Assembly: GCA_020850455.1 (NCBI GenBank)
Contig: JADZEQ010000005.1
Coordinates: 532,873 to 596,872, forward strand
Origin: Sphingomonadaceae bacterium
Lineage (GTDB): Bacteria > Pseudomonadota > Alphaproteobacteria > Sphingomonadales > Sphingomonadaceae
Length of the DNA: 64,000 nucleotides
Direction of reading: 5' to 3'
Under the pieces are notes generated by a model. The model was not told where the DNA came from. It did no database searches and saw only the letters and a program-made list of their open reading frames with translations. Each line of letters opens with the position of its first letter. The first letter of the stretch is position 1. The translations under genes were made by a program, and so were the position numbers. Below are positions 35,338 to 45,480 of the stretch, in pieces.

Positions 35338-36999
35338 ATGAGCGAACGGGAATCCATGCCCTATGATGTGGTGATCGTCGGCGCAGGGCCTGCGGGGCTT
35401 GCAGCTGCCATACGCATCAAACAGGCCGCCGCTGCTGCCGAAGCCGACATCAGCGTATGCGTGCTCGAAAAAGGGTCAGAGGTTGGCGCGCATATATTGT
35501 CCGGTGCGGTCGTTGATCCCAAGGCGCTCGATGAATTATTGCCCGATTGGCGTGACATGGGCTGCCCAATGGCAGAGGTGCCGGTCAACGAAAATCACCA
35601 TTGGATACTGACCGAAAAGAAGAAATTCGACTTTCCGCACCTGCTAATGCCGTCCTTTATGAACAATAAGGGCACCTATACCGGTTCCTTGGGCAATTTG
35701 TGCCGCTGGCTGGGCGAACAGGCAGAGGGGTTGGGGGTGGAAATCTTCCCCGGCTTTGCCGCTGCGGAGGTGCTCTATGATGAAAATGGCGCGGTTTACG
35801 GGGTTGCCACCGGCGATATGGGTATCACGCGGGATGGCGAACATGGGCCAGATTATGCACCCGGCCTCGAACTCCATGCCAAATATACTTTGTTTGCAGA
35901 GGGCGCGCGCGGCCACCTGACCAAGATGGTCAAGGCACGTTTCGGGCTGGAAGCAGAATCCGACCCGCAGGTCTATGGCATCGGTATCAAGGAATTGTGG
36001 GACATTGCGCCCGAAAATCACAGCGCGGGCCGGGTCATCCACACACAGGGCTGGCCGCTCAATGCTGACAGCTACGCCAATGGCGGCGGCTTCCTTTACC
36101 ATCAAGCCAACGGGCAGGTGGCGCTCGGCTTTGTTACCTGGCTCAATTATCGCAACCCGCATTTATCGCCGTTTCAGGAAATGCAGCGCTGGAAAACCCA
36201 CCCGGCGATTGCGGCGATATTGGCGGGCGGCAAGCGCGTTTCCTATGGCGCGCGCGCGATTACCGATGGCGGGCTGCAATCCATCCCCAAGCTGGTTTTC
36301 CCGGGTGGCGCGCTGATTGGCTGTACCGCAGGTTTCCTCAACGTCCCGCGCATCAAGGGCAGCCACACCGCCATGAAATCGGGCATGATGGCCGCCGATG
36401 CGGTGGTCGCGGCGATTTGCGGGCAGCGCAGCCATGATGAACTGGCCGCCTACCCCGAAGCTTTTGAAGATAGCTGGGTCAAAAAGGAATTGTCGGTGGT
36501 GCGCAACACCGTGCCTTTGGTCAAAAAATTTGGCGAAACCGCGGGCACCATGTTTGCGGGCGCGACGATGTGGGCAGAGCATTTGGGGCTTAAAATGCCC
36601 TTCACACTTCACCATCATGTCGACCATGACCAGATGATCCGCGCCGACATCGCGCCCAAGATTAATTACCCCAAGCCCGACAATGTGTTGAGTTTCGACC
36701 GACTATCCTCCGTCTTCCTTTCCAACACCAACCATGAGGAGGATCAGCCAATCCATCTGCAAGTTGCTGATCTGGCTTTGCAACAGTCGAGCGAATTGGG
36801 TGAATTTGGCGGTCCGTCCAACCTTTATTGCCCGGCTGGGGTCTATGAATGGGTCGGCGTGGATGAAGGTACGCCGCGCTATGTCATCAATGCGCAAAAC
36901 TGCGTCCATTGCAAAACTTGCGATATCAAAGACCCCAATCAGAATATCAATTGGGTCGCACCGCAAGGTGGCGGGGGGCCGAATTACCCGAATATGTAA
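35338..36999 (+). CDS. Electron transfer flavoprotein-ubiquinone oxidoreductase (ETF-QO)
   Basis: The 553-residue protein has the FAD motif VVIVGAGPAGLAAA near the N-terminus, GALIGCTAGFLNVPRIKGSHTAMKSGM in the middle, and the C-terminal [4Fe-4S] ligands C498, C522, C525 and C528 (CPAGVYEW, NCVHCKTCDIKDP). It moves electrons from acyl-CoA dehydrogenases via ETF to ubiquinone and is membrane-associated. The length matches mitochondrial and alphaproteobacterial homologues. ETF subunits are not in the window. Its stop shares a base with the ispE start. The upstream TTGACG-N4-CGTCAA site links it to the acyl-CoA dehydrogenase operon. Confidence 0.95.
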   Translation: MSERESMPYDVVIVGAGPAGLAAAIRIKQAAAAAEADISVCVLEKGSEVGAHILSGAVVDPKALDELLPDWRDMGCPMAEVPVNENHHWILTEKKKFDFPHLLMPSFMNNKGTYTGSLGNLCRWLGEQAEGLGVEIFPGFAAAEVLYDENGAVYGVATGDMGITRDGEHGPDYAPGLELHAKYTLFAEGARGHLTKMVKARFGLEAESDPQVYGIGIKELWDIAPENHSAGRVIHTQGWPLNADSYANGGGFLYHQANGQVALGFVTWLNYRNPHLSPFQEMQRWKTHPAIAAILAGGKRVSYGARAITDGGLQSIPKLVFPGGALIGCTAGFLNVPRIKGSHTAMKSGMMAADAVVAAICGQRSHDELAAYPEAFEDSWVKKELSVVRNTVPLVKKFGETAGTMFAGATMWAEHLGLKMPFTLHHHVDHDQMIRADIAPKINYPKPDNVLSFDRLSSVFLSNTNHEEDQPIHLQVADLALQQSSELGEFGGPSNLYCPAGVYEWVGVDEGTPRYVINAQNCVHCKTCDIKDPNQNINWVAPQGGGGPNYPNM

Positions 37000-37829
37000 T
37001 GGCTGATTTTGTTACAGAAAACGCCTTCGCCAAGGTTAATCTGGCGCTCCATGTGCGTCAGCGGCGCCCCGATGGCTATCATGCGCTGGAAAGCGTGTTC
37101 GCCTTTGTCGACAGTGGCGATGAACTGCGCGCCAGCGGGCGGGCAGATGGTGCGATTTGCCTAACACTTTCCGGCCCCTTTGCCGATGCCTTGGCGGGGG
37201 AGGGGGATAATCTGGTGCTGCGTGCGGCGCGCGCGTTGCAGGCGGCGGCGGGGGTAAGTGCCGGCGCAGACATGCATCTCCAGAAAAATCTGCCCATCGC
37301 GTCGGGCATTGGCGGCGGTTCGGCGGATGCGGCGGCGACATTGCGCGCGCTGGTGCGCCTGTGGCAAGTGGATGATGCCGCCGTTGACCTTGCAGCAATT
37401 GCGCAAAGCCTTGGTGCGGATGTTCCCGCCTGTCTTGCTTCACGCACCCAATTTGGCAGTGGGGTAGGGGAATTGCTGACCCCGTGTGAACTTGGCCTCA
37501 GCGGGCGGGCGATTTTGCTCATCAACCCGATGGAACCGCTGGCAACCGCCGACGTTTTTCGTGGGTGGGATGGGGTGGACCGCGGCGCGCTCGACCCCGC
37601 GCATTGGCTGACCGGACGCAATGATCTGACCGATGCCGCGATCGCCATTCTGCCAGAAATTGCCGATTGTCTGGCGGTTTTGCGGGCGCAACTGCCGCAG
37701 GTGGCGCGCATGTCGGGTTCGGGTGCGACCTGCTTCGCAATATTTGACAGCGAAGCGGCGGCGGAAGCGGCGGCAGAGCGGATTTGGGAAGATCATGATT
37801 GGTGGGTCATGGCCGGGAAATTGCGATGA
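36999..37829 (+). CDS. ispE: 4-diphosphocytidyl-2-C-methyl-D-erythritol kinase
   Basis: The 276-residue GHMP kinase has AFAKVNLALHVRQRRPDGYHALESVF at the N-terminus, the ATP loop PIASGIGGGSADAAATLRAL, and the C-terminal MSGSGATCFAIFDS. It phosphorylates CDP-methylerythritol in the non-mevalonate isoprenoid pathway. The start ATG at 36999 overlaps the ETF-QO stop (TAATG); the further upstream frame lies in ETF-QO. It is coupled by overlap to the following amidohydrolase gene. No oddities in length or motifs. Confidence 0.95.
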   Translation: MADFVTENAFAKVNLALHVRQRRPDGYHALESVFAFVDSGDELRASGRADGAICLTLSGPFADALAGEGDNLVLRAARALQAAAGVSAGADMHLQKNLPIASGIGGGSADAAATLRALVRLWQVDDAAVDLAAIAQSLGADVPACLASRTQFGSGVGELLTPCELGLSGRAILLINPMEPLATADVFRGWDGVDRGALDPAHWLTGRNDLTDAAIAILPEIADCLAVLRAQLPQVARMSGSGATCFAIFDSEAAAEAAAERIWEDHDWWVMAGKLR

Positions 37830-38557
37830 GCAGCCATGAAATCATTGGCATATCGCGCATCGGCGGCATTTTGCTGATCGGCGACCATGCGTCGAACCAT
37901 GTGCCCATGGACATCGACCTTGGCATCGACCCGACGTTATTGACGCAGCATATTGCGTGGGATTTGGGGGTTGCAGGGGTTGCACGGCGATTGGTGACCG
38001 GTGGGCATGTGGATGCGGCAATATTGGGCGCGGTTTCGCGCCTCGTCTGCGACCTTAATCGGGATGCCGATGCACCCGGCACTGTGCCCGTGGCAAGCGA
38101 TGGGCACGCGATCCCCGGCAATGCGTTGGACCATGCCGCCCGACAGGCGCGCATCCAGCGTTTCCATACACCCTATCATGATGCGATCAGCGCAGAAATC
38201 GACACAACTTTACCAATCATGCTATTGTCTTTACATAGTTTTACGCCAAAACTGGCAGAGGGCAGCAGCGCTCGCCCATGGGATGTGGGTGTCCTCTATA
38301 ATGCGGATGACCGGTTGGCGCGGCACGCCATCCCCTTGCTCGGCGAAGCTGGTCTGACGGTTGGTGACCAGCTCCCTTATTCGGGCAAATTGCTCAATTA
38401 TACGATGAACCGCCATGCGGAGGCGCGCGGCATTGCCTATCTCGGCATTGAAATGCGGCAAGACCATGTGATGGATACTGCGGGACAAATGCGATTTGCG
38501 GACATAATCGGTCGTATTTTGACGTCATGCCGTAATATGCTTGCCCTTAGCGTTTGA
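37826..38557 (+). CDS. N-formylglutamate amidohydrolase family protein
   Basis: The 243-residue protein has the family's [38 protein letters not shown] and LLSLHSFTP segments; the Asp/His/Asn residues there are likely zinc or substrate ligands. Characterised members deformylate N-formylglutamate in histidine degradation, but many alphaproteobacterial copies are not in hut operons and their substrate is unknown, as here. The ATG at 37826 overlaps the ispE stop (ATGA). The frame upstream of that ATG is inside ispE. Confidence 0.85.
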   Translation: MSSHEIIGISRIGGILLIGDHASNHVPMDIDLGIDPTLLTQHIAWDLGVAGVARRLVTGGHVDAAILGAVSRLVCDLNRDADAPGTVPVASDGHAIPGNALDHAARQARIQRFHTPYHDAISAEIDTTLPIMLLSLHSFTPKLAEGSSARPWDVGVLYNADDRLARHAIPLLGEAGLTVGDQLPYSGKLLNYTMNRHAEARGIAYLGIEMRQDHVMDTAGQMRFADIIGRILTSCRNMLALSV

Positions 38558-38606
38558 TTGCGACAAAGCCCCCGCAAACGGCCAAATTTTGCTATTCAGG
38601 GACGTC

Positions 38607-40328
38607 ATGACTCACCAATTTGATAAGAATCGCCTGCCCAGCCGCCATGTTTCGGTTGGCCCCGCGCGTGCGCCGCACCGCAGCTATTATTATGCGATGG
38701 GCCTGACGGAGGAGGAGATTGCCCGCCCCTTTGTCGGCGTCGTCAGCGCGGGCAATGACAGCGCGCCGTGCAATACCGCGCTCGACGCACAGGCCGATAT
38801 TGCGCGCGAAGGCGTCTTGGCGGCGGGCGGGTTACCCCGCCGTTTCAATACCATAACGGTGACGGACGGCATTGCGATGGGGCATCAGGGGATGAAATCC
38901 TCCCTCGTCAGTCGCGAGGTTATTGCCGATTCCATCGAATTGTCGGTACGCGGCCATTGTTATGATGCGATTGTCGGCTTTGCAGGCTGCGATAAGAGCC
39001 TGCCCGGCATGATGATGGCGATGTTGCGGCTCAACGTCCCCTCCATCTTCGTGTATGGCGGGTCGATCCTGCCCGGCCGCTATCAGGGACGGGATGTCAC
39101 CGTGGTCGATGTGTTCGAAGCGGTTGGCCAGCATGAGGCCGGGAATTGCCCGCTGAACGACCTGATCGCGCTCGAAAAATTGGCATGCCCCGGCCATGGG
39201 GCTTGCGGCGGCCAATATACCGCCAACACCATGGCATGCGTGGCAGAGGCAATTGGTTTATCTTTGCCAAACAGCAATATGGCGCCTGCTCCTTATAAAA
39301 GCCGGGAGGAGGTGGCGCGTGCCGCCGGGGCGCAGGTGATGGAATTGATCGCGCGCAATCTGCGCCCGCGCGACATTTGCACCCGTGCTGCATTTGAAAA
39401 TGCCGCGCGCGTCGTCGCCGCGACCGGCGGTTCGACCAATGGCGCGCTGCATCTGCCCGCCATGGCCAATGAATGTGGCATTGATTTTGACCTGTTCGAC
39501 GTTGCCGCCATCTTCAAATCCACCCCCTATATCGCGGATCTGAAGCCCGGCGGTCGCTATGTGGCTAAGGATATGCACGACGCGGGCGGCGTCTATATGG
39601 TGATGAAAACCTTGCTCGACGCGGGGCTGCTCCATGGGGACTGCATGACGGTTTCAGGCAAAACATTGGCCGAGAATCTTGCGGAAATCAGTTGGAATGG
39701 CGCGCAGGACGTCATCCGTCCGGTCAGCAATGCCATCACACCGACCGGCGGTGTCGTCGGGCTCAAAGGATCGTTGGCGCCCGAAGGTGCCATCGTCAAA
39801 GTGGCGGGGATGGCGCGGCTGCAATTCACTGGCCCGGCGCGGGTTTTCGATTGTGAAGAGGATGCATTTGCCGCCGTCGAACGGCGCGATATTGCCGAAG
39901 GGTCCATCATCGTTATCCGCTATGAGGGGCCGCGCGGGGGGCCAGGCATGCGCGAAATGCTGTCCACCACCGCAGCTCTTTACGGACAGGGCATGGGGGA
40001 GAAGGTCGCGCTCATCACCGATGGCCGTTTTTCGGGCGGCACACGCGGCTTTTGCATCGGCCATGTCGGTCCCGAAGCGGCGGTCGGTGGCCCCATCGCG
40101 CTGGTGGAGGATGGCGATAGCATCGCCATCGATGCGGTGGCAGGCACCATCGACCTGCTGGTGGACGATGCGGTGCTGGCGGATCGCCGTGCCGCATGGC
40201 AGCCGCGCGCGCATGATTACCAGTCGGGCGCGCTCTGGCGCTATGCACAAAATGTCGGCCCCGCCGCCAAGGGGGCGTTGACCCACCCCGGCGCGTCCAA
40301 GGAAACGCACGTTTATGCGGATATTTAG
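38607..40328 (+). CDS. ilvD: Dihydroxy-acid dehydratase
   Basis: The 573-residue enzyme dehydrates dihydroxyisovalerate and dihydroxymethylvalerate in valine/isoleucine synthesis. Iron-sulfur ligand candidates are C55 (SAPCNTAL), C128 ([15 protein letters not shown]) and C200 ([12 protein letters not shown]); three cysteines is the [2Fe-2S] pattern. The N-terminus is conserved from [19 protein letters not shown], so the ATG at 38607 is chosen over an upstream in-frame start at 38541. The 3' end overlaps the next gene by 14 bases. Sugar-acid dehydratases (Edd, YagF) are related, but the sequence reads as IlvD. Confidence 0.92.
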   Translation: MTHQFDKNRLPSRHVSVGPARAPHRSYYYAMGLTEEEIARPFVGVVSAGNDSAPCNTALDAQADIAREGVLAAGGLPRRFNTITVTDGIAMGHQGMKSSLVSREVIADSIELSVRGHCYDAIVGFAGCDKSLPGMMMAMLRLNVPSIFVYGGSILPGRYQGRDVTVVDVFEAVGQHEAGNCPLNDLIALEKLACPGHGACGGQYTANTMACVAEAIGLSLPNSNMAPAPYKSREEVARAAGAQVMELIARNLRPRDICTRAAFENAARVVAATGGSTNGALHLPAMANECGIDFDLFDVAAIFKSTPYIADLKPGGRYVAKDMHDAGGVYMVMKTLLDAGLLHGDCMTVSGKTLAENLAEISWNGAQDVIRPVSNAITPTGGVVGLKGSLAPEGAIVKVAGMARLQFTGPARVFDCEEDAFAAVERRDIAEGSIIVIRYEGPRGGPGMREMLSTTAALYGQGMGEKVALITDGRFSGGTRGFCIGHVGPEAAVGGPIALVEDGDSIAIDAVAGTIDLLVDDAVLADRRAAWQPRAHDYQSGALWRYAQNVGPAAKGALTHPGASKETHVYADI

Positions 40329-40707
40329 CGGCGCGGCGCTGGCGGCGCTGACCATCCTTTCCGCCTGTTCACGCGAACCGGACAATGGCGTAATTGCCGC
40401 TGAGGAGGCGGCCCAAGTGCGCGATGCTGCGGCGGATGGGCGCATTTGGTGCGCGCTGGCGGGGGATGCGGATTTCCAGCTTAATTGCAGCATGGACCGG
40501 ATGACGAGCACGGATGGCCCCATCCTCATCCTCGGGCGCAGCGACAAGGGCTATCGCCGCTTTCGCATAACTACCGATGGTCGCGGGGTGGTCACCGCCG
40601 ACGGGGCGGAACAAGCCGAAGTCCGCATCCTGACCGGCGGCTTGATAGAGGTGGCGGTGGCGGATGATCGTTATCGCTTGCCAGCACGGGTTGGTCGCGC
40701 GCAATAG
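40315..40707 (+). CDS. Small predicted lipoprotein
   Basis: The 130-residue product begins [18 protein letters not shown], a lipobox with C18, then a short acidic linker and a beta-rich domain containing [21 protein letters not shown], whose two cysteines may pair, and [11 protein letters not shown] do not recognise a family. The ATG lies within the last codons of ilvD in another frame, and the stop is 5 bases before nnrD/E, so it is read as part of that run. Function unknown. Confidence 0.65.
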   Translation: MRIFSGAALAALTILSACSREPDNGVIAAEEAAQVRDAAADGRIWCALAGDADFQLNCSMDRMTSTDGPILILGRSDKGYRRFRITTDGRGVVTADGAEQAEVRILTGGLIEVAVADDRYRLPARVGRAQ

Positions 40708-40712
40708 CCCTT

Positions 40713-42086
40713 ATGGCTGAGCCTATACCCGCTGCGATTTTGCCCGATGCAATTGTAACCGTCGCCCAAATGCGCGCGGCTGAACAGGCGGCGGGCGTGC
40801 CGCTGTCGCAATTAATGGCGCAAGCGGGGGCAGCGGTGGCGGCGATGGCGCGGCGTTTGGCCGCCGGGCGGCCCATCCATTTCCTTTGCGGCCCCGGCAA
40901 TAATGGCGGGGATGCCTATGTCGCGGCGCAGATTTTGGCCGAAATGGGCGAAAATGTGCGGCTCTCGGCAAGCGCACCGCCGGCAAGTTCATTGGCGCGC
41001 GATGCCGCTTTGCGCTGGACTGGCGCGGTCGAACCGCTGGATGCGCCGCCTGTCAGCGGCGTGCTCCTCATCGACGGGTTGTTCGGCGTGGGGCTCAATC
41101 GCCCGCTTGATGGTGCGCTCGCGGCGGCTTTGGGTCGTCATGCCGATGCAGCATGGCGCACGCTGGCGGTCGATCTGCCCAGCGGCCTTGACAGCGATGG
41201 TGGCGACCTGCTCGGCTGCCCCTATGTGGCGGACGTCACGCTGGCGCTCGGTGCCTATAAGGGCGCGCACCTCCTCTTTCCGGCGGCGGGGCATATAGGG
41301 ACGTTACGCCTTGCCGATCTGGGGATGAAACCCGACGCGCCGACGCGCATTGCCGCCCTGCCGCCGCTCAGCCCGCCCGACGCTGCATCGCATAAATATA
41401 ATCGCGGCATGGTGGCGGTGGTGGCCGGCAGCATGGGGGGTGCCGCCGAACTTGCGGCGCGCGCCGCGCAGCAGGCAGGTGCCGGTTATATCATCCTCAC
41501 AGGTTCCAATCGTCCGCCCACATCGCCGCATGCCATAATACGCGCACCGTGGCGCGATGGTGAAATGCTCGAAGATCCACGGATCAAAGCGGTAGTTATC
41601 GGCTGCGGTCTTGGCAGGGGGGCTGGGGCAGAGGCACGCTTTTCTGCCGCTCTGGCGCGCGGCATCGCCATGGTGGTGGACGGGGATGCGATCGTCATGA
41701 CGTCACCCGGCACCCTCCCCGCCAACAGCATATTGACCCCGCATGCAGGGGAATTTGACCGCATCTGGCCGGGGGCAGGGGACAAGATTGGACGCACCCG
41801 TGCCGCCGCCGCCCATTTTGGCGCGGTCATCATCCACAAGGGGGCAGATAGCGTCATCGCCGCGCCTGACGGGCGTGTGGCGGTGCACAGCCCCGGCAAT
41901 CCATGGTTGGCGAGCGCCGGAACAGGCGACGTCTTGGCGGGGATATGCGGCGCAATGTTGGCGCGGGGCGAATTGGACGCTTTTGACGCAGCGCAGGCGG
42001 CGGTGCTGCTCCACCAGCGTGCGGCGGCGCGCGCGGGGCCGGGCCTTAACGCCGACAATCTAGTGGCCGCGCCGATATGGCCATGA
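40713..42086 (+). CDS. nnr: Bifunctional NAD(P)H-hydrate epimerase / ADP-dependent hydratase
   Basis: The 457-residue protein fuses the YjeF_N epimerase domain (about 1-210; FLCGPGNNGGDAYVAAQIL, LLIDGLFGVGLNRPLDG, VDLPSGLDSDGG) to the ribokinase-like NAD(P)HX dehydratase domain (about 225-455; KYNRGMVAVVAGSMGGAAELAARAA, NSILTPHAGEFDR, NPWLASAGTGDVLAGICGAML). Together they repair damaged hydrated NAD(P)H. The fused form is common in bacteria. It overlaps the RNA methyltransferase gene by ten bases. Confidence 0.93.
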   Translation: MAEPIPAAILPDAIVTVAQMRAAEQAAGVPLSQLMAQAGAAVAAMARRLAAGRPIHFLCGPGNNGGDAYVAAQILAEMGENVRLSASAPPASSLARDAALRWTGAVEPLDAPPVSGVLLIDGLFGVGLNRPLDGALAAALGRHADAAWRTLAVDLPSGLDSDGGDLLGCPYVADVTLALGAYKGAHLLFPAAGHIGTLRLADLGMKPDAPTRIAALPPLSPPDAASHKYNRGMVAVVAGSMGGAAELAARAAQQAGAGYIILTGSNRPPTSPHAIIRAPWRDGEMLEDPRIKAVVIGCGLGRGAGAEARFSAALARGIAMVVDGDAIVMTSPGTLPANSILTPHAGEFDRIWPGAGDKIGRTRAAAAHFGAVIIHKGADSVIAAPDGRVAVHSPGNPWLASAGTGDVLAGICGAMLARGELDAFDAAQAAVLLHQRAAARAGPGLNADNLVAAPIWP

Positions 42087-43279
42087 TCGGCGATACCATC
42101 ATCCGCATCGCAGCGCGGGGTGACGGGGTGACGGCGAACGGGCGTCACATCGCGGGTGCCGTGCCGGGGGATGTCGTGGCGGACGACGGCGGGATTACGC
42201 ATGGGCCGCACCATATTGCGCCGCTCTGCCGCCATTTTGGCAAATGCGGCGGCTGCCAATTACAGCATGGCGATGACAAGGTGCTGGGCGATTTTGTTCG
42301 CGACCGGGTGGCAAATGCGCTCGCCGCGCAAAAAATAAGCGCTGCGGAGATTTTACAACCGCACCTCTCCCCCATTGGCAGCCGCCGCCGCGCCAGCCTG
42401 CGCGCGCTGCGCCCCGGCAGGCCCGTGTTGATCGGTTATATGGCAAGCGGCAGCCATCGGTTGATTGACCTTGGCGAATGTCCCGTACTGCACCCGGCGC
42501 TGTCGGGGTTGATCGCCCCATTGCGCAGCCTGCTCAGCCGGTTGATGGCCCCGCGCAGCGATGTGCGCATCACCATGACCTTGGCGGATCAGGGTGTCGA
42601 TGTGCTGCTGTCGGGCGTGGATGCGCTGGGGCTGGACGCGCATGATGCGCTGATGGATTTTTGTGGCAACCACCCCATCGCGCGACTGGCCATTGATAGC
42701 GGCGACGGGCCGGAAGATCGCTGGGCACCGGAACCGGCGACTGTGACGCTGGGCGGGCACGCCGTCCCCTTGCCCTATGGCGCTTTTTTGCAGGCTACTG
42801 CCGATGGGGAGGGAGCACTGGTTGCAGCGGTGCGCCGCATTTTGGGCGATGCGCCGCGCGTGGCAGACCTGTTTGCGGGGCTTGGCACCTTTGCCCTGTC
42901 GCTGGGTGCAGCGCGCGAAATATTGGCGGCGGAGGCGGCCCGCGACGCGGCCTTGGCACTCAAAATGACGGCGAACCGCGCGCTATTGCCGATACGAGTC
43001 GAACATCGCGATCTCTATCGCCGCCCGTTGACCGCAAAAGAATTGGCGGATTTTGACGGCGTCATACTCGACCCGCCGCGCGCGGGGGCAGAGGAACAGG
43101 TGCGCGCATTGGCGGCATCCACCGTGCCCAAAATTGCCTATGTCAGCTGCAATCCGGCAAGCTTTGCGCGGGATGCGGCGATTTTAACGGCGGGCGGCTA
43201 CCAGATTGGTGACATTTTGCCGGTCGGCCAGTTCCGCTGGTCAACCCATGTCGAATTGGTCGCCGCCCTTTACCGATGA
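42077..43279 (+). CDS. 23S rRNA (uracil-5)-methyltransferase family protein, RlmD/RumA-like
   Basis: The 400-residue protein has an N-terminal iron-sulfur cluster set C51, C57, C60 (PLCRHFGKCGGCQLQH) and C135 (GECPVLHP). The SAM site is DLFAGLGTFALSLGAA; NRALLPIRVEHRDL follows. Catalytic C358 lies in KIAYVSCNPASFARD, next to VILDPPRAG. This matches RlmD/RumA-type m5U methyltransferases acting on 23S rRNA; tRNA specificity is not excluded. The exact start (ATG 42077 or 42083) is open. The stop abuts the convergent MAPEG gene by one base. Confidence 0.88.
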   Translation: MAMIGDTIIRIAARGDGVTANGRHIAGAVPGDVVADDGGITHGPHHIAPLCRHFGKCGGCQLQHGDDKVLGDFVRDRVANALAAQKISAAEILQPHLSPIGSRRRASLRALRPGRPVLIGYMASGSHRLIDLGECPVLHPALSGLIAPLRSLLSRLMAPRSDVRITMTLADQGVDVLLSGVDALGLDAHDALMDFCGNHPIARLAIDSGDGPEDRWAPEPATVTLGGHAVPLPYGAFLQATADGEGALVAAVRRILGDAPRVADLFAGLGTFALSLGAAREILAAEAARDAALALKMTANRALLPIRVEHRDLYRRPLTAKELADFDGVILDPPRAGAEEQVRALAASTVPKIAYVSCNPASFARDAAILTAGGYQIGDILPVGQFRWSTHVELVAALYR

Positions 43280-43723
43280 TTATGTGTGCAACCAGCCCAT
43301 CAGGGCATGGGCCACCAGCATGGTCAGCGCGACGGAGGACGCTACAAACAGCAGGAAGCGCCACATGATGCGATTGACCAATGCCTGCACCAGACTGTGG
43401 GCGATGCGCAGACCAACATAGGCCCAAGCAATGGTGGCATTCAGCCCGTCGCCCATGCCCATCATCGCCAGCGTCAGCGCAATAGCATAAAAGACAGTGG
43501 GTGCTTCGTGCAGATGGTTGTAATTATGGGCAATCCACTGCGTCTTTGGTTCCAATACGCCGTCCAAATCACTGCCCTTGCCGCCGGTCAATTTACCAAG
43601 GTCGATATTGGCGCGCCGCATCGCCGGGATGCGCGTTGCATACATCCACAGCCACATGACCATCGTCCATGCAGCAAGCACAATGACCGGCCCCAAAATG
43701 TCCGGGAAAATGGGATGTGTCAT
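43280..43723 (-). CDS. MAPEG family membrane protein (copy 1)
   Basis: The 147-residue protein has four hydrophobic helices and the MAPEG pattern WTMVMWLWMYATRIPAMRRANIDLGKLTGG, NYNHLHEAPTVFYAIALTLAMMGMGDGLNATIAWAYVGLRIAHSLVQALVNRI. MAPEG proteins include glutathione transferases and leukotriene-type enzymes; bacterial members are mostly uncharacterised. It is closely related to the next gene upstream, with the same length and spacing of motifs, so the pair arose by tandem duplication. The start follows an AAGGGGC site. Confidence 0.85.
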   Translation of the reverse strand: MTHPIFPDILGPVIVLAAWTMVMWLWMYATRIPAMRRANIDLGKLTGGKGSDLDGVLEPKTQWIAHNYNHLHEAPTVFYAIALTLAMMGMGDGLNATIAWAYVGLRIAHSLVQALVNRIMWRFLLFVASSVALTMLVAHALMGWLHT

Positions 43724-43738
43724 GACAAAGCCCCTTTC

Positions 43739-44182
43739 TTAATGACCAAATGTCAGCAGCACCGCCTTGATCGTCAGGATCAGCAGGCAGAGCGTCGACA
43801 GCAGAAACAGGGTAAAACGCACTGGCAATCTATTGACCAGTGCCTGCCACAGGCTGTGAACGACGCGCAGCGCAACATAGGCCCATGCCAAACCAACCGT
43901 CAGTTGGGATGTGCCGCCCGCCAGCGCCAAGATGACAATTACCGCATAAAATAGCGTCGGCTGTTCGAGCAAATGCGCGTAATTATGCGATTTCCAATTG
44001 ATCTGGTCGGGCAACACCCCCTCCAGATTCTGGCCACGCCCACCCGGTGGCACCGACTTAATGTCCACCCCGATCTTGGCCATGGCTGGAAAGCGGGTCG
44101 CCGCTGTCCAGAACAGCATGATGAGCGTCCATAGCGCCAACACCGCCCCCGGTGCCAGCAAGGCCAATTGTCCCTTGTCCAT
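43739..44182 (-). CDS. MAPEG family membrane protein (copy 2)
   Basis: Also 147 residues, with matching motifs: WTLIMLFWTAATRFPAMAKIGVDIKSVPPGGRGQ and NYAHLLEQPTLFYAVIVILALAGGTSQLTVGLAWAYVALRVVHSLWQALVNRLPVRF. It is a paralogue of the neighbouring copy (YxHLxExPTxFYA and WAYVxLRxxHSLxQALVNR shared), separated by 15 bases, likely in one transcript. Four membrane helices are predicted. The substrate is unknown. The two copies could form hetero-oligomers, as MAPEG enzymes are trimers; that is inference. Confidence 0.85.
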   Translation of the reverse strand: MDKGQLALLAPGAVLALWTLIMLFWTAATRFPAMAKIGVDIKSVPPGGRGQNLEGVLPDQINWKSHNYAHLLEQPTLFYAVIVILALAGGTSQLTVGLAWAYVALRVVHSLWQALVNRLPVRFTLFLLSTLCLLILTIKAVLLTFGH

Positions 44183-44292
44183 AATATGCTCCCCTGTTGC
44201 GCGGGATTTACCCCCATGCGCAACAGGGGAAGCTAAGCGATTATGGCATCAAAGCAAGCGCGTGGAGTGCGGATGCACTATGCAGTCGCGCT

Positions 44293-45480
44293 TCAGAATA
44301 ATTGCACCACATTGGCCGCGCGCTTTTCGCTCGACTGTTGACCGGTATAGAGACTGGCCATCGGTTCATCCGAAACCGATGCAATCTGTTGCGCACCAAA
44401 GCCGTTAAAGCTGGTGCGCATCGCACAGCCATAGGCACCGAGCATGCCAATCTCGATATAGTCGCCCGCCTCTATATCATCGGGCAACAGGAACGGCCCG
44501 GCCATATGGTCCAGATCATCGCAGGTCGGCCCGTAAAAGCTGAACGCTGTTTGGCCTGCCGCGCCATCGCGCAGCAAACGCACCGGAAATCGCCAGCCGA
44601 TGTGGGCGGCATCGAACAGCGCGCCATAAGCACCATCGTTGATATAGAGCTCATCGCCGCGCCGTTTTTCGACGCGCACGACCAAGGAGCTATATTCCGC
44701 CGCCAGCGCACGGCCCGGTTCGCACCAAAGTTCGGCCGAATAGCTGATCGGCAGGCTTTCAAACCCGCGTGCGATCACGTCGAAATAATCGCCGAGCGCG
44801 GGCGGCTCCATGCCGGGATAGCAGGAGGGGAAACCACCACCGACGTCGACAATATCGACGGTTACCGACGCTTCGACGATTGCCGCGCGTACCCGTTCCA
44901 TCGCCAAGGCATAAGCGTGGGGGCTCATCGCCTGGCTGCCGACGTGGAAACAAATGCCCAATGCGTCGGCATTCTGGCGCGCTGCCATCAAAAGTGCAGC
45001 GACTTCTGATGGTTCTGCACCAAATTTCGCGGCGAGGCTGAGCTTGCTGTGATCCGACGATACGCGGATGCGCACCAAAAGATTCAGATCCTCCGCACCC
45101 TTTGTCGCGCGGACAATCTTGCCCAATTCGTCCATCGTATCGAGCGCAAAGGTGCGCACGCCATGCTGCCAATATGCTTCGGCAATCGATTCTTCGGGCT
45201 TTACCGGGTGCATGAAACATAGCTGCGCATCGGGCAGCGTTTCGGCGACCAGACGCACCTCGGCAATCGAGGCGACATCATAATGGGTCACGCCAGCATC
45301 CATCAGGACGCGCAACAGGTCGGGCGAAGGATTGGCCTTCACCGCATAGAGCGTTTTTCCCGGAAAATGGTCTGCGAAAAAGCGGGCGGCCCGTGCGGCT
45401 GCGTGCGGACGCACGAGGGTGACGGGTTCTGCCGGCTTTAGGTCGCGTACTAGACCCAGCGCGCTATGATGTTTGTGCAA
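44293..45480 (-). CDS. Type III PLP-dependent decarboxylase, ornithine decarboxylase-like
   Basis: The 395-residue alanine-racemase-fold enzyme has the PLP lysine in KTLYAVKANPSPDLLRVL, CFHVGSQAM, DVGGGFPSCYPG for PLP phosphate, CEPGRALAAE, and the active-site cysteine GPTCDDLDHMAGPF. These are eukaryote-like ODC signatures; the enzyme makes putrescine from ornithine, although lysine or arginine decarboxylation is possible in relatives. No ATG is available in frame, so the start is TTG at 45480 (MHKHHSALGL) with a weak ribosome-binding site. A structured G/C-block leader of about 158 bases precedes it. It supplies the putrescine used by the two genes upstream. Confidence 0.88.
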   Translation of the reverse strand: MHKHHSALGLVRDLKPAEPVTLVRPHAAARAARFFADHFPGKTLYAVKANPSPDLLRVLMDAGVTHYDVASIAEVRLVAETLPDAQLCFMHPVKPEESIAEAYWQHGVRTFALDTMDELGKIVRATKGAEDLNLLVRIRVSSDHSKLSLAAKFGAEPSEVAALLMAARQNADALGICFHVGSQAMSPHAYALAMERVRAAIVEASVTVDIVDVGGGFPSCYPGMEPPALGDYFDVIARGFESLPISYSAELWCEPGRALAAEYSSLVVRVEKRRGDELYINDGAYGALFDAAHIGWRFPVRLLRDGAAGQTAFSFYGPTCDDLDHMAGPFLLPDDIEAGDYIEIGMLGAYGCAMRTSFNGFGAQQIASVSDEPMASLYTGQQSSEKRAANVVQLF

